DNA of 64,000 bases, taken from the NCBI GenBank assembly GCA_022559985.1, contig JAFJTR010000100.1, forward strand, positions 40,638 through 104,637, written 5' to 3'. The notes under the pieces are model-generated. The model saw only the letters and a program-made list of their open reading frames with translations. It was not told the DNA's origin and did not search any database. The stretch is from Parastagonospora avenae f. sp. tritici 18332-5 (Eukaryota; Ascomycota; Dothideomycetes; Pleosporales; Phaeosphaeriaceae). This document shows, piece after piece, positions 1 through 12,500 of this stretch; the stretch's first letter is position 1; every line of letters begins with the position of its first letter. The translations under genes and the position numbers were made by a program.

Positions 1-969
1 GGCCTTGTCGTCGAAGATCTTGAGCAAGCTCTTCCAGACCTGGCCCGGATCTTGGCTGGCATCCACGGGCTTCCAGATGCCGGTCTTCTGGTAGTATGCG
101 ACAACGGGGCTGGTCTGGGCGTGGTATGTCGAGAGACGCTTCTTGAGTGTCTCCTCGTTGTCGTCGGACCGCTGGATCAATGGCTCGCCGGTCGCATCGT
201 CGGTCATGGGGGCCTTGGGTGGGTTGAAAATCTTGTGGTATGAGCGGCCGGATGCGGGGTGGACCAGACGGCCGGTAATACGCGAGACGAGGAGTTGGTC
301 GTCGATTTGGAGCTCGACAGCGTGTTGAAGGGGCTTCTGCGTGGCGTCGAGCATGCCGTCGAGCTTCTCGGCCTGGGTGACCGTTCGTGGGAAGCCGTCG
401 AGGATGAAGCTGCAGTGAAGTCAGTATAAGATCGTCGTGTTCCATAACCCATGTTCCAGATCTTGACATACCCCTTTGCGCACTCCTGGTTGTTCTCGAG
501 CTCAGTCTTGATCATGTTGACCATGATCTCGTCGCTGACGAGACCTCCGGCGTCCATGATCTTCTTGGCTTCCCGGCCGAGCGGCGTCTTTGCTGCGACT
601 TGCGCGCGCAGCATGTCTCCGGTGGCCTGGCGAAATTAGCATCGCGAAAACTCGAAATTGATGAAGCTCAAATCCCACGAGTTCCTGGAGGTATGACGTA
701 CAAGATGGCATGCGCAGAACTTTTCCTTGATGCGTGGTGCTTGTGTGCCCTTGCCTGTACATTGTCAGCATCCATCCCACCATATTCCTTCAGCACTCGG
801 ACTCACCAGCTCCCGGCGGCCCCATCAGAATCATCCTGACGCTCTCCTGTGCCGACGACGAACCCCCGCCATGACCAGATAACCTGCCCTCGAGCTCGGC
901 AATGCGCTGCTCGAGCTTCTGGACCGTGCTCTTAAGCTCGCTGACGGCCGGATCTGTGGTGGGCGCCAT
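1..969 (-). CDS. ADK1: adenylate kinase, cytosolic/mitochondrial long type (3' end cut by window)
   Basis: Interconverts AMP, ATP and ADP. Four exons: 807-969, 702-754, 472-626 and 1-409. Protein starts MAPTTDPAVSEL, has a short coiled-coil-like leader, then the P-loop GPPGAGKGT at about residues 50-58, which is split by intron 1 (GAGCTG|GTGAGT, next exon GC AAG GGC). Exon 3 gives ATGDMLRAQVAAKTPLG, exon 4 gives FILDGFPRT, the LID region around GRLVHPASGRSYH and the C-terminal helix KSLLKIFDDKA at the window edge. The 260 residues present match the usual ~265-275, so only a few C-terminal residues are missing. An in-frame ATG lies 45 codons upstream, but homologues start at MAPxT, so 969 was chosen. 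Confidence 0.93.
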
Positions 970-1327
970 TGCTGTGGGGTGTGAGGAAGACGGCGGGGAT
1001 GTGCAGCTACAAGTCAATTTTGGCGTGGGGCGGGCGCAATGGCAAGTCGCAGAAAATGATGAAACGCTGCTGGAAGTTGAGGATGCGCGCACGTTGACAG
1101 GCAAGCTTTAGGGCCGGAAAGATGGGACGAGCTCGCGGGTACGGCGCGCACAGGCAAATGACGAACGGCAAAACACCACCGACCTCGGCACACTGACGTC
1201 GGCACCAAGACTGCTCGACCGCATTGCCTAGAACTTTCAACGGCTTCGGGAAAGCATGCAGAACGCTTGATTGGAGATGGTATCACTATATACGCTTTGC
1301 ACTCTGAACCGAAGACAATCACATCAT
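970..1327. other. intergenic, ADK1 promoter side
   Basis: 358 bp between the start of ADK1 and the stop of YME2, both on the minus strand. It must hold the YME2 3' end and the ADK1 promoter. No gene or repeat recognised. Confidence 0.6.
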
Positions 1328-4017
1328 CTAGTCCTCTTCTGCCATCACCTTCTTCAGGCCCTTGATCTCGGCTTCGTACTTCTCCACCTTGACTTGGCTT
1401 GCTGACAACTTCGCCAACAAGTATTGGACCCGGCCAGCAGTCTGCCCGGGTTGGTTCCTGAGCTTGCTCAACAGTAACAGCTCGTTTTCGCACTTGTCAA
1501 TAGTCGCATTCTCAATCTTGGTCAGATTGGTAAGGATGGCATAGTCTAGGTGGCTCTTCAGCACCTTGTCTCGTGCTAGGCGCTTGAAAGCTGAGTGGTA
1601 CACTGGCTTGCCGGGCCTGATGGTAGAAGGCCGTCCGTTGGGTCCAGAGATGATGGAAATGAGCTCAGCCTGCTCAAGGTCGCGGAGGGCCGACTCTCCA
1701 CCCGTCTTGAGTATGTCGTCGAGCAAGACTTCGTTGTAGCGTAAGCTCTCTTTTTGAGCGAGCGCCTTGATGAGCATCCACGCCTGCTCAGGACTCCATT
1801 TGCGTTTGCCGCCATCGTCCTCTGCGCCAAAGATGTACATCTTGAGAATCTCGGATGCGGACTGGTCGATGATTTCGTTGACAGCCTTGTTTGGTGTCTC
1901 GCCAGTTTTGATTCTTCTTGCCAGAAACTCGAGATCTGTGAGACGTCCACCAAGCAGGTCGATACACGAATCCAGTTCAGCAAGATCTGTGCGATGTTGC
2001 GATGGGAGCTTCTTCTCAGAGCCATCCTTCGGCGCTGGATCGTCCTCGACATCGGCGTCCAGATGAGTAACGACGAATTTCTTGGCCACATCGGGGCTAC
2101 AATCTGAGAGCGAGATCTGGCGAAAGACACGGTCGGGAAGCGCTTTGGAGAGTGACTTGCTGAAGGCAACATCGTTTGTGAGGAAGATGACATGAGCGAT
2201 GTTTGTTGTGGTCAATCGAGCAGCCCTGGCTACAGTTAGTTTAACGCGAAGATGATGATAACCTTCGAACTTACCACTCGGCCATTTTGTCGTAGACAAT
2301 GCCACCCTCATGGCTCTTGTGTAAGAAGTTGTCAATGACAACAACAGGTCTATGTTCCGGATGCGCCTCGAGCCAATCGTCATCAGCCAAGTTCGCATCC
2401 CTGTCATCCTTGTGTCGGTGCTCAAGGGCAATTTGCTTGAGAGCGGTAGTCGTAGTATTCCAGATCTTGTTCAACTGAGTCTCTTGAGTTTCTGAAAAGC
2501 CAGTCTTCACACCGGTAGCACCTTGCGCAGCCATATCGATCATGCCGCTGATACTGTTCATCCAGCTGAAGACAGGTTTGTAGCCAACCGCCGCGGCCGC
2601 AGCGCTGATGGTTGGGCTGTCGCCACGGGCTTCCTGGATAGGCTTGCAGTCAATAACAAGTTTGAGCTTATTGTCTTGAAGAGCTTGGTCAACCACCAAC
2701 TCTTTTTTGCCTGAGCCACGAGGACCCTGAACGATGATGAATGTGTCCGCCGTCTCCATGAGCCATGTTTGAATCTGCTCGATATTACCTTTGCGGTCAT
2801 CCCAGATGGCATCATAGGAGTCGTCTTCATCACGTTTGTGGCCTCGAATGATGTCGGATGCGTACCCCTTGATCCACTTGTACCACTTGTTGTCTTCGAG
2901 GTGGAGCGTTCGTGTGATATGGGCCTTGACGAAGAATGTGCGAATACTGGAATTCAGTCAATAAAGATGGCAGCAAGCTCTGAATTTGAGACTTACGGGT
3001 CAAAAACAATGGCGACTGTACCGGCAATCAAAGCTGCAATGATTGGAATGATGATTCTCGGGTGGTTGATGATCCAGTCTCTTATGTAGCGAGGCTTAAT
3101 CTTCTGTTCGTATTTGAGCCTCAAGAAAGTGCCCTTCTTGCCACCACCTTCGACCTCGGAGACTAGATAGCCATGCATACAGTTTTTAGCCATAATTGCT
3201 TTGCCAATGCTTGAATAGTCCAAGTAAGCAAACTTGGGCAGGATCTTGGAGTCCGACTCCTGCATGACAATGTCGCTCAGCTTGCCGTAAGGTCTGAAGA
3301 ACTGGAAGAGCTGCTCCTGGCTCAGGTCCACGGCCTCGGTCACGGGAGCTCCAGGTTCACCAGGGACGAATTCAACGCGTAGTCGAGGCGCTGGCAGACG
3401 CATCATGTCCTCAACCCATGGTCGTCCTTTAACGACTTTCGCGCGCATGCGTTTCCAGGGACTCCACCACGGCTTGACGGGTTCGTCCCTTAGATACTCC
3501 TGCAAAATCTTCTCAATCTCAGAAGTCGGGGTGCTGCCATCATGCGTGAACTTGACAAACGCTCCGCCTTCTCTCATTCGGGGCAGAATCTCAGTGCTTT
3601 CGATTGGCAAATTTCGCTTAGCTTTTGCGCGCTGAATCACGGCATTTGGATCTGTTCCAGATATGGCCGGGCTGATGAGTCTGTCCAGTACCCTTGGCAT
3701 GGGGAGGCCCATGATCTTGCGTATTTGAATAGGGAAGACATTGTTGAAAAACAGAATGCCTTCATTAGGTCCGGCGCTGATGTGGCCTGTCTTGTCCTCG
3801 CCTGCTTGAAGCGAGGCATAACGACCGGCTGCGGGCCATGGCCGCGATGCTTGCAGTCTTGACCATGCCAACTGCGAATGCGGTGTTATGGGTGTGGTTC
3901 TAAAGGCCCGTTAGGATCCATGGAAGATCTGTAGTAGTGTAAAGATTTTGCCTACCTCATCACACCACACTGCAATAGTCTTCGACCAGCATGGTATCGA
4001 CCGATTTGTGGTAGCAT
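1328..4017 (-). CDS. YME2: mitochondrial escape protein 2 (RNA12/AAA-like, inner membrane)
   Basis: Inner mitochondrial membrane protein linked in yeast to maintenance of mitochondrial DNA nucleoids. Exons: 3956-4017, 2997-3899, 2275-2946, 1328-2225; coding total 2535 nt, 844 aa. The short first exon gives MLPQIGRYHAGRRLLQCGVM, an Arg-rich presequence, joined through AG|A to TTPITPHSQLAWSRL. An RRM-like region lies near residues 190-280 (RVEFVPGEPG, FFRPYGKLSDI). One membrane span IIIPIIAALIAGTVAIVF is near 300-320, then the RNA12 domain with Walker A GPRGSGKKE near 395, HVIFLTNDVAFSKSL, and a C-terminal coiled coil ending MAEED. Intron ends are canonical, with branch CTAAC in intron 1. Start chosen because it supplies the targeting peptide and keeps phase. 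Confidence 0.92.
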
Positions 4018-4487
4018 GGTCACTTCTGTTACTATCGGGTCATTTCGCTCGTTATATGCCCAGCAAACTCGTCGATCGTTGTCTCGTGTTGATCGTGGTC
4101 AGTCGTTGGAATGGGAAAGAGCTGACGTCATTTTTGCGCCTCAATCTTGGCACAAATTCACAACTTGGTACAGCTTTCGCTATAGCTACATACACTTCGT
4201 CACAAAGCATCAAGATTTAAATAATGCAACATTCAAATTCAATTCGCCTATGTACACAGACCGGTGCGAAAATCTTGTAAAACATAGTACAATGCAAATG
4301 CCGCCCAGATGACTCCACAAACTTGAAAGAGGTATCTTGCAGGCAAAACGAGAGGAAATAATGCGATAAAAACTCCCAATGCCAACTCCATCCAACATCA
4401 TACATCCGTGATCCGAAATCCCCTATATTGTGACCCATCTTTTCGTAACCTTTTTCTTTCGTTACACATTATAGTCGTACAAATGGT
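4018..4487. other. intergenic between GLT1 end and YME2 start
   Basis: 470 bp holding the YME2 promoter and the GLT1 3' end. AT-rich near 4200-4290. No gene recognised; small ORFs here lack family features. Confidence 0.6.
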
Positions 4488-7400
4488 CTAAGCGGCCACG
4501 GGAATGGCGGCACCGCTACCCTTGCCCAGTTGCAGGGGAGTGGCCTTGACAATACCGCCGGTGACTGGCAGTTGAGTGCCGTAGCCAGTGAGGAACGAAT
4601 CGACGTCACGAGCACACTGACGACCCTCGTTGATACCCCAGACGATAAGTGACTGACCACGACGGCAATCACCAGCGGCGAAAACACCGGGAAGGTTGGT
4701 GTTGTACTTGCCAGGAGGAGTCTTAATATTCTTGCGCGGGTCAAGCTCGATGGCGTCGTTCATAACGCGCTGCTCAGGGCCTAAGAAGCCCATGGAGAGC
4801 AGTACGATATCCGCAGGAAAGAATTGCTCGCTGCCCTCGACGTGCTTCATGTCCCAACCGCCGCTGGCTGACTTGGTCCACTCAACGCGGACGGTGTTGA
4901 TACCCTTGACCTTGCCATTGCCATCATCGACGAAGTCCTTGGACATAACGCAGTACTCACGCGGGTCCTTGCCCATGTGGGTCTTGACTTCATTGTGACC
5001 ATAGTCGGTACGGAAGATACGAGGCCATTGTGGCCATGGGTTGTCGCGGGCACGCTCTGGCGGAGGCTGAGGCAGCAGCTCGAAGTTGACAACAGACTTG
5101 GCACCGTGGCGGACGGAAGTACCAATGCAGTCGTTACCGGTGTCACCACCTCCAATGACAACGACATGCTTGTCCTTGGCAGAGATGTAGGCATCATCAG
5201 CCAATTCGGAGTCGAGGAGTGACTTGGTGTTCTTGTGCAGGAACTGCATAGCGTAGTGAATGCCGTCCAAGTTGCGGTTGGGGATGGGCAAGTCACGAGC
5301 CACGGTAGCACCAGTTGCGAACACAACGGCGTCGAACTCGCCACGAAGGGAGTCGAGAGTGACTTGGCCTTCCTCGCCGACGGTGACACCAGTTTTGAAA
5401 GTGACGCCCTCAGATGCGAGGAAGTCAACACGGCGCTGGACGACCTTCTTGTCGAGCTTCATGTTTGGAATACCGTACATGAGCAGACCGCCGACACGGT
5501 CAGCACGCTCATAGACAGTGACAGTGTGGCCAGCCTTGTTGAGCTGATCCGCGCAAGCTAGGCCAGCAGGACCGGAACCGATGATGGCGACAGTCTTTCC
5601 GGAACGGTTCTGGGGTGGCGATGGAACCATCCAGCCCATTTCGAAGCCACGGTCGATGATGGCGCACTCGATGGACTTGATTCCAACGGGGTCTTCGTTG
5701 ATTCCGAGAACGCAAGCACCCTCGCAAGGAGCAGGGCAGACACGACCAGTGAATTCCGGAAAATTGTTGGTCATGAGAAGTCGGTTGAGAGCATCGCGCC
5801 ATTGGCCCCTGTTCAAGAGTTAGCAATAGCTTAGTGTGTAGTTATATATCGACTACAACAGAAGGCAAACAAGGGTATGCAATAGCCTGAAGCTATGCAC
5901 AGAGGTTTTCCGTTGCGATTGAAGCTCGACAAGCCTGTGTATAGCTTCAAGCTATCGGATCGGCTGCTGGCTATTGCACCCTGGCCGCAATCCGTCGTCG
6001 CCGACATGTAGTATCGAAAGAATACAACTTACTGGAAAACAAGCTCGTTCCACTTCGGGATGATGTTACTGACATGAAGTTAGCCTCGCTTAATATAGAA
6101 TCCGTACATCGGTGTCTTACCTAATCGGGCACCCTGTATCGGACTGGCAGAAGGGAACACCACAGTCCATGCAGCGGGCGGATTGGTACTTCAGCTCGTC
6201 TTCGTTGAGACGTTGCGAAAGCTCTTGCCAATCACGAGTACGGGTCTTGGGGTTGCGGTACTTCTCCGAACGGCGTTGGTACTTCATGAAACCGCGGGTC
6301 TTGTCCAAGACAAGTGCCTTCTTCTTCTCAGCCTTTGCGTCCGTGACACTCTCTTCGATATCGAGCAAGTCGCTCTTCTTCTTCTCCTTGGCTTCGTGCT
6401 CGTGCTCAGCCTTGCGAGAGTCCTCGTGCGCAGTGCGGACAGGGTTGCCAGCGAGAAGAGGCAGAGGGTATTCGGACTTCTTCTTCTCAGCAGCCTTGGC
6501 CTTCTCCTCCAACAGTACGCGCTTGTAGTCGACAGGCATGACTTTCACGAAGCGAGGCAGGGCACGGGTGAAGTCGAGGAGAATACGAGCAGCCAGCTCA
6601 GAGCCAGTATAGTGGTGATGATCCTCAATCAAGCCGCGAAGGAAAGCAATCTCCTCAGGCTCCTCAATTCCAGAGAGTTCGACCATCTCCTGGTTGACCT
6701 TCTGCTCGAAGTCCTGGTGAATATCGAGGACGTAAGCGATACCACCGGACATACCCGCAGCAAAGTTGCGTCCAGTGGAGCCGAGGACGAGGACACGACC
6801 TCCAGTCATGTATTCGCAGGCGTGGTCACCAACACCCTCAACGACGGCGGTAGCACCGGAGTTGCGAACGCAGAAACGCTCTGCAGCGATACCGCGGAAG
6901 AAGCAGGTACCGCTCGTGGCACCGTACAGACATACGTTACCGATGAGAACGTTCTCTTCAGCGCGGTAGACGGCATTTCGGGGTGGGTACACAATCAGGC
7001 GGCCACCAGACAGACCTTTGCCAACATAATCGTTGGAATCACCCTCAAGCTCCAGGGTAACACCAGGTGCTAGATAAGCTCCAAAGGACTGACCAGCGGA
7101 CCCACGAATGTTCACGTGAATCGTGTCTTGTGGCAGGCCAGCCTCACCGTAGCGCTTGCTGATCTGGTAGGAGAGAGTTGCTCCAAGAGCACGGTCGGTG
7201 TTGATGACATCGCACTCGATGCGAGCAGGGAGACCCTTCTCAAGAGCGAGCTCAGACTCTGCGATGAGCTTGTTGTCAAGGCGCACGTGGAGGCGGTGAT
7301 CCTGCTTGCGCACGTTGAAGGTGGCAACACCGGGGCGAAGAGTGTGTGCTGGTGTCAGGATCAAAGACAGATCAATGTTTTCAGTCTTTGCAGTGCGAAG

Positions 7401-10400
7401 ATCATCGCGTACACGTAGGACCTCGCAGTGGCCGACCATGTCGTTGATGGTACGGAAACCAAGCTTTGCCATGATCGCACGAAGCTCGTTGGCGATGTAG
7501 TAGAAGAAGTTGATAACGTGCTCGGGTGTACCGGCGAACTTCTTCCTGAGCTCAGGATCCTGGGTGGCGATACCGACAGGGCAAGTGTTTAGATGGCACT
7601 TCCTCATCATGATGCATCCCATGGCGATGAGAGGCGTGGTCGCAAAGCCCCACTCTTCAGCACCTAGCAGACAAGCAATGGCAACATCGCGTCCAGTACG
7701 GAGCTGACCGTCAGTCTGAACAATGACACGACCACGGAGGTCGTTCAAGACCAGAGTCTGATGAGTCTCGGCAAGACCCAATTCCCAGGGCAGACCAGCA
7801 TATTTGATACCAGTCCATCGCGAGGCACCGGTACCACCATCGTGACCGGAGATGAGAATGTGGTCGGCCTTCGCCTTGGCAACACCAGATGCGACGATAC
7901 CGACGCCGGTCTCGGAGACGAGCTTGACGGAGACACGAGCGCGGGGGTTGGAACACTTCAAGTCATAGATCAGCTGCTTCAGATCCTCAATCGAGTAAAT
8001 GTCGTGGTGAGGAGGAGGGCTAATAAGGCCGACACCGGGAGTCGAGTGACGGGTCTTAGCGATAGAGCCAGATACCTTGTGGCCGGGAAGCTCACCACCC
8101 TCACCAGGCTTAGCACCCTGAGCCATCTTGATCTGGAGCTCATCGGCATCGGCAAGGTAGTTGGAAGTGACACCGAAACGTCCGGAGGCAATCTGCTTGA
8201 TGGCAGAACGCATCGTGTCACCGTTCTCCATGCGCAAGCTACGCTCTGGATCCTCGCCACCCTCACCAGTGTTAGACTTGCCGCCAAGTCGGTTCATGGC
8301 TACGGCAAGAGTAGAGTGAGACTCCATGGAGATGGAACCGTATGACATGGCACCAGTGACGAAACGGCGCACAATGTCAGTCCAAGGCTCAACCTGGTCA
8401 ATGGGGATCGGCGCGCGGTCCTCAAAGTTGAAATCAAGCAGACCACGCAGTGTGCAGTCCTTGATACGCTCGTATTCGGCGATAGAGTAGGCCTCGTACG
8501 ACTTGTCGTTCTTGGTGCGAACAGCATCCTGGATGTTGGCCATGGCAGTAGGGTCGTTTACGTGCGGCTCGCCTCCATCTCGCCAATGGTACTCTCCAGT
8601 CTCTGAGAGGCCAGGAATCTCGACGATGGGACGAGTTGGGAAACCCTTCTCGTGCAGGGCAAAGGCGTCCTGGGCGATGAGGTCAAAGGTCATACCCTTG
8701 ATACGCGATGCGGTTCCAGTGAAGCATCTGTCGACAACAGAGTCATCGAGGCCAAGAGCCTCAAAGATCTGGGCTCCCTTGTATGACTGTAGGGTAGAGA
8801 TACCCATCTTGGACATGACCTTCAAGATGCCACCATCGCAGCTGTGCTTGTAGTTGTCGATGAGCTGCTCAGCGGTGAGCTTCTTGCGGATAAGGCCTTC
8901 ACGATGCATCTTGAGAATACACTCGATAGCAAGGTACGGACTAATGGCGTCGGCACCGTATCCGACGAGGACACACATGTGGTGAACCTCGCGAGCCTCA
9001 CCAGTCTCGACGACAAGGGCGACATTGGATCGCCACTTGTTGCGGACAAGGTGATGGTGGACCATACCGGTGGCTAAACAAGCAGATACAGGAACGCGGT
9101 CAGGCGAAGTTGCGCGGTCGGTGAGGACAATGAGGTTGTCGTTGTTGTTAACGCCCTGCGCGGCTTCCTCGCAAATGCGGTCAAGCGCATTCATGTAGCC
9201 CTCTGTGCCCTCGCTCTTGGGAAAAGTGATGTCAATGGTCTTCACCGTCCACGCAGAGTGTACCTTGGATGTGTTGGTCAAGGCTGTGAACTCCTCGAGC
9301 GACAGTACAGGTGATGGCAGAAGCATACGGTGGCACTGCGACTCGTCCATCTCAAGTAAATTACCCTGAGGGCCAACGTAAGCCTCCAGAGACATAACAA
9401 TAGCCTCTCGGATAGGGTCAATGGGAGGGTTGGTGACCTGAGCGAAAAGCTGGCGGAAGTACTCGTAGAGCAAACGAGGCTGTGTAGCCAAGCAGGCAAG
9501 AGGGGCATCATTACCCATCGATCCAAGAGCTTCCTTGGAGTCTGCTGCCATGGGACCGAGAAGCAAGCTGACCTGCTCAAGCGAGTAGTTGAAGGCACGT
9601 AGGCGCGGGTCCTCGTGTAGCTTCGTCTCTGTCAGAGTGTATGATAGATCAACACCCTTCTCAACCACAGACTTCAAAACCTTGGGTAGAGTCAAGAGGT
9701 TCTTGTCGATCCATGCGCGGAAGTCGTTGCGCTCGGAGACAGTCTTCTTCAACTCAGCGTCGTCGACAATTCGTCCAGCGACAGTGTCGACAAGCAACAT
9801 CCTTCCCGGCTGGAGCCTTCCTTTCTGAACGACACGCTCCGGTTCAATGGAGATTGTACCGACTTCGGAAGCGCAGATTATGCGATCATCGTCGGTCACG
9901 TAGTAACGGCAAGGACGCAGACCATTTCGGTCCAGGTTGGCACCACAGTACCGTCCATCTGAGAATGTGAAAAGCGCCGGTCCGTCCCACGGCTCCATCA
10001 TACAAGCAGCCCACTCGTAAAAGGCTTGCTTGGCGGGATCCATGGTATGATTGCCCTGCCATGCTTCTGGTACCATCAACATGACGGCCTCGGGCAGTGA
10101 AAGAACGCCGTTGATTGTGAGCAGCTCGAGGACGTTGTCAAAAGCTGCAGAGTCAGATCCACCGTCCTCGATGATCGGGTAGAGTAGGTCAAGTTCTTCG
10201 GCGAAGAGGCTCGACTTCATGCCACCCTCTCGTGCTCGCATCCAGTTCTTGTTTCCACGCAATGTGTTGATTTCACCATTGTGAGCAGCCCATCGCAACG
10301 GCTGCGCCCGGTCCCGATAAGGAAGTTAGTACATAGACACGGAGATTATGATATGAAGTCTTCTTACCAACTTGGGAATGTGTTTGTGGAGAAACGCGAG

Positions 10401-11236
10401 TGCACGAGAGCAAAGTGCCCCTCATAGTCCACATTCAACAGATCGTGGTAGTATTCGTACACCTGGACAGGAGACAGCTGACCCTTGTAAACAATGTTCT
10501 TGTTTGACAAGGAGCAAATGTAGAACCAGTTGTGAAGGCCAATGACGTGTGTCGACCTCTTCCGTAAAACGTATAGCTGTCGCTCAAAGTAGCCATTGTC
10601 GTACTTTTTTGCCCAGTCCGCGTTGGGCTCTCGTCCTGTGCCGTATGCAGTCTTCAGAACGACGAAAGGCTGCAGAATGATGGGCTCTCGTGAGAGTGCA
10701 GCCGGTCCGAGAAGTGTGGAGTCGCGTGGTACCACTCTCCAGCCGAGTACTCTCAAGTCCAGCTGGTCTGCAACGTCCTCGAACATCGACTTGGTCTCCT
10801 CCAAGATTGTAGTGTCTGGCTTGAAGAAGAGGTTGCCAGTGGCGTACTGGCCGAGCGCGGGCAGTTTGTAGCCTTGCTCGCGCTCAAACTCCTTCAGGAA
10901 GAACCGGTGGGGGATGGATGTCATCACACCAGCACCGTCGCCGTCTCGTGCATCTGATCCGACTGCTCCTCTGTGGGTCATATTGCACAGGAGCGACCTG
11001 GCATCCACGATAATTTTATGTGAGGCCTTGCCTTTGATGTGGGCGGCGAAGCCTACACCACAAGCATCCTTCTCATTCTCAGGATCATAGAGACCTTGCT
11101 TCACAGGAAGAGCCCCGGCCCAAGATTTGTTCTGAAATTCAGGCCCATCTTGGTACTGAAAAACGGACGACTGCTCCTCTTCAATCTGGGTATCTTGTGG
11201 CAAGTTGGTGTCTTCCGCGAAAGTGACTTTTCCCAT
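4488..11236 (-). CDS. GLT1: glutamate synthase (NADH), fused large and small domains
   Basis: Makes two glutamates from glutamine and 2-oxoglutarate using NADH; cytosolic nitrogen assimilation. Exons: 10368-11236, 6121-10314, 6033-6068 (36 nt), 4488-5808; 6420 nt, 2139 aa, normal for fungi. Start MGKVTFAED; the class II amidotransferase nucleophile is C59 in DACGVGF after a 58-residue propeptide. Central and FMN domains follow, then the 3Fe-4S cysteines CIMMRKCHLNTCPVG near 1195, the glutamate-synthase beta-helix, and a charged linker. The NADH part has CMDCGVPFC, CPAPCEGAC for 4Fe-4S clusters, GSGPAGLACADQL (FAD) and GGGDTGNDC (NAD). Oddities: intron 1 ends in CG instead of AG (see 10315-10367), and intron 3 is 224 bp with a MITE-like insert. 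Long antisense ORFs inside it are codon-bias shadows. Confidence 0.96.
5882..5955. repeat. MITE-like inverted-repeat element inside GLT1 intron 3
   Basis: Left end ATAGCCTGAAGCTATGCACAG (5882-5902) and right end 5935-5955 are inverted copies, 19 of 21 matching, both differences being transitions. Outer bases may belong too: GGGTATGCAATAGCC on the left is mirrored by GGCTATTGCACCC at 5968-5980. It makes this intron 224 bp where the neighbours are about 50. Same family as 15467, 15637, 17580, 29645 and 38751. Confidence 0.75.
10315..10367 (-). other. GLT1 intron 1 with apparent non-AG (CG) acceptor
   Basis: Donor is GTAAGA after AGT TG; a perfect TACTAAC branch site is present; the intron reads ...TTCCTTATCG before GGACCGGGCGCAG. 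The invariant family sequence TFPSWDRAQPLRW requires joining TG to GGACCGG, so the intron must end in CG. The only nearby AG (CGCAG, 15 nt further) shifts the frame. Coding total of GLT1 is a multiple of three only with the CG end. A single A-to-C difference (base 10316 on the plus strand g instead of t) would restore TAG. Confidence 0.8.
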
Positions 11237-12500
11237 GGTATCGGCGTGGGCCGAAATCTGGGAGTGTATAGTGGGGTATCGTATAAGTGGTGGCGGGTCG
11301 CGCCGGCTCTTGAATGGTAGAAAGAAGTCTGTGAACAATCCGTTGTTAGTGTTTGATATCAAGCAGTGTTGTTGAGTGGTTGCGATGCGAGGTTCGAGGC
11401 TCGGAGCTTTTGAATATGCACTAGCTCTAGCCTCGAAAGAAAGAATGTATCGCCGCCGATTGGTGTCGCAAGCGTCTATCAATCCACCGCAAGCGCAAAT
11501 GATGCTCTGGTTCGGTCACCCGCCAGAGGAGGTTTCCCAGAGGAGCGCAGATGAGACCGATGACGACGTGCGGGGACTGATAGCTGATCGTAGTTCTCCA
11601 GGATATACTGATAAGAACCGGCAAAACACGACACGCGGGGCTGTTTTCGAAGCAGCGTAGGCTGCCACTGGATTTCTTGCGCAAAGAGCAGCATGTACGT
11701 GGCCATGGGGTAACAGGTGCGACAAAGAAGGTTGGCGGCGTTGTTGACTTACTGGTTGGTGTACTAGGTATCGACGGAACTAGCAGTATAATCGCGAGTT
11801 CCGGCAGGCAACTTGTAGTTGAGGAGAACGAAACAGATGGGAAGCAGCGGGCGGTCGGCGGCGCTGGTTTATGAATAAACGGGAAGTGGGAGTGGGGAAT
11901 TGTTCGCAGGCACGCTAGAGGTACCTTCACTTTGGACACGCTCGAGACCGGTAATTGGCTCCTGGAGGCACTGCCGTAGATGCCAGGGTGATCTCCGCCG
12001 TCTTCTCGGAGCGTTTGGTAATTTCACGGGGTCTTGGATGCAGTCTTGGTACTTTAATCGTACAGCTTTCTACGTGTCGCGTACCTCTTCTTCCTGTAGT
12101 GAGAAGCACATGCCAATTTTCCTCCCTCCGCAGCACAAGGAGCCGGCGATTCGCTCCCGTATGTTTGCAGCCAACGCCACTGCCTGACTGACGCCTTCAT
12201 GACAGTGTGTTACGTGTCGAGGTCATCTTTAGCAATACTCGTATGCTGATTAGCTGAGCTGGCATGTTGGAACTGTTCACGCATTCGAAAATTACCCCAC
12301 GCTCCTCACGCTCTTTTTCTGCCGAGTCGTGACAATGCTCGGCTGCTGATTGGCTTCGGCTAAGGCGGTCACTGCAGCTAGCAGAGCCGATACCGCAAGA
12401 TGACAGCGTTGATGCGTCTCTCCCGCTGGCCCCATCTCCACTCCGCAGCCCACGCACCATGCCTGTCGCTTCATTCGCCGTCGGCAGCGCTTCGGTGGAC
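11237..12500. promoter_or_regulatory. GLT1 upstream region and leader
   Basis: About 1.3 kb upstream of the GLT1 ATG with pyrimidine-rich stretches on the coding strand (for example 11290-11340 and 11830-11900). Several overlapping ORFs on both strands have no recognisable domain. I see no clear Gcn4/CPC1-type TGACTCA site. Promoter role is inferred from position only. Confidence 0.35.

Noticed and set aside
6183..7073. 296-codon plus-strand ORF opposite GLT1
   Set aside because: It is the mirror of the strongly biased GLT1 coding strand; its Leu/Val-rich sequence has no domain and the minus-strand frame is unambiguous.
11427..11939. 170-codon minus-strand ORF upstream of GLT1
   Set aside because: Pro/Ser/Thr-rich translation of a pyrimidine-rich leader; no domain or splice evidence.
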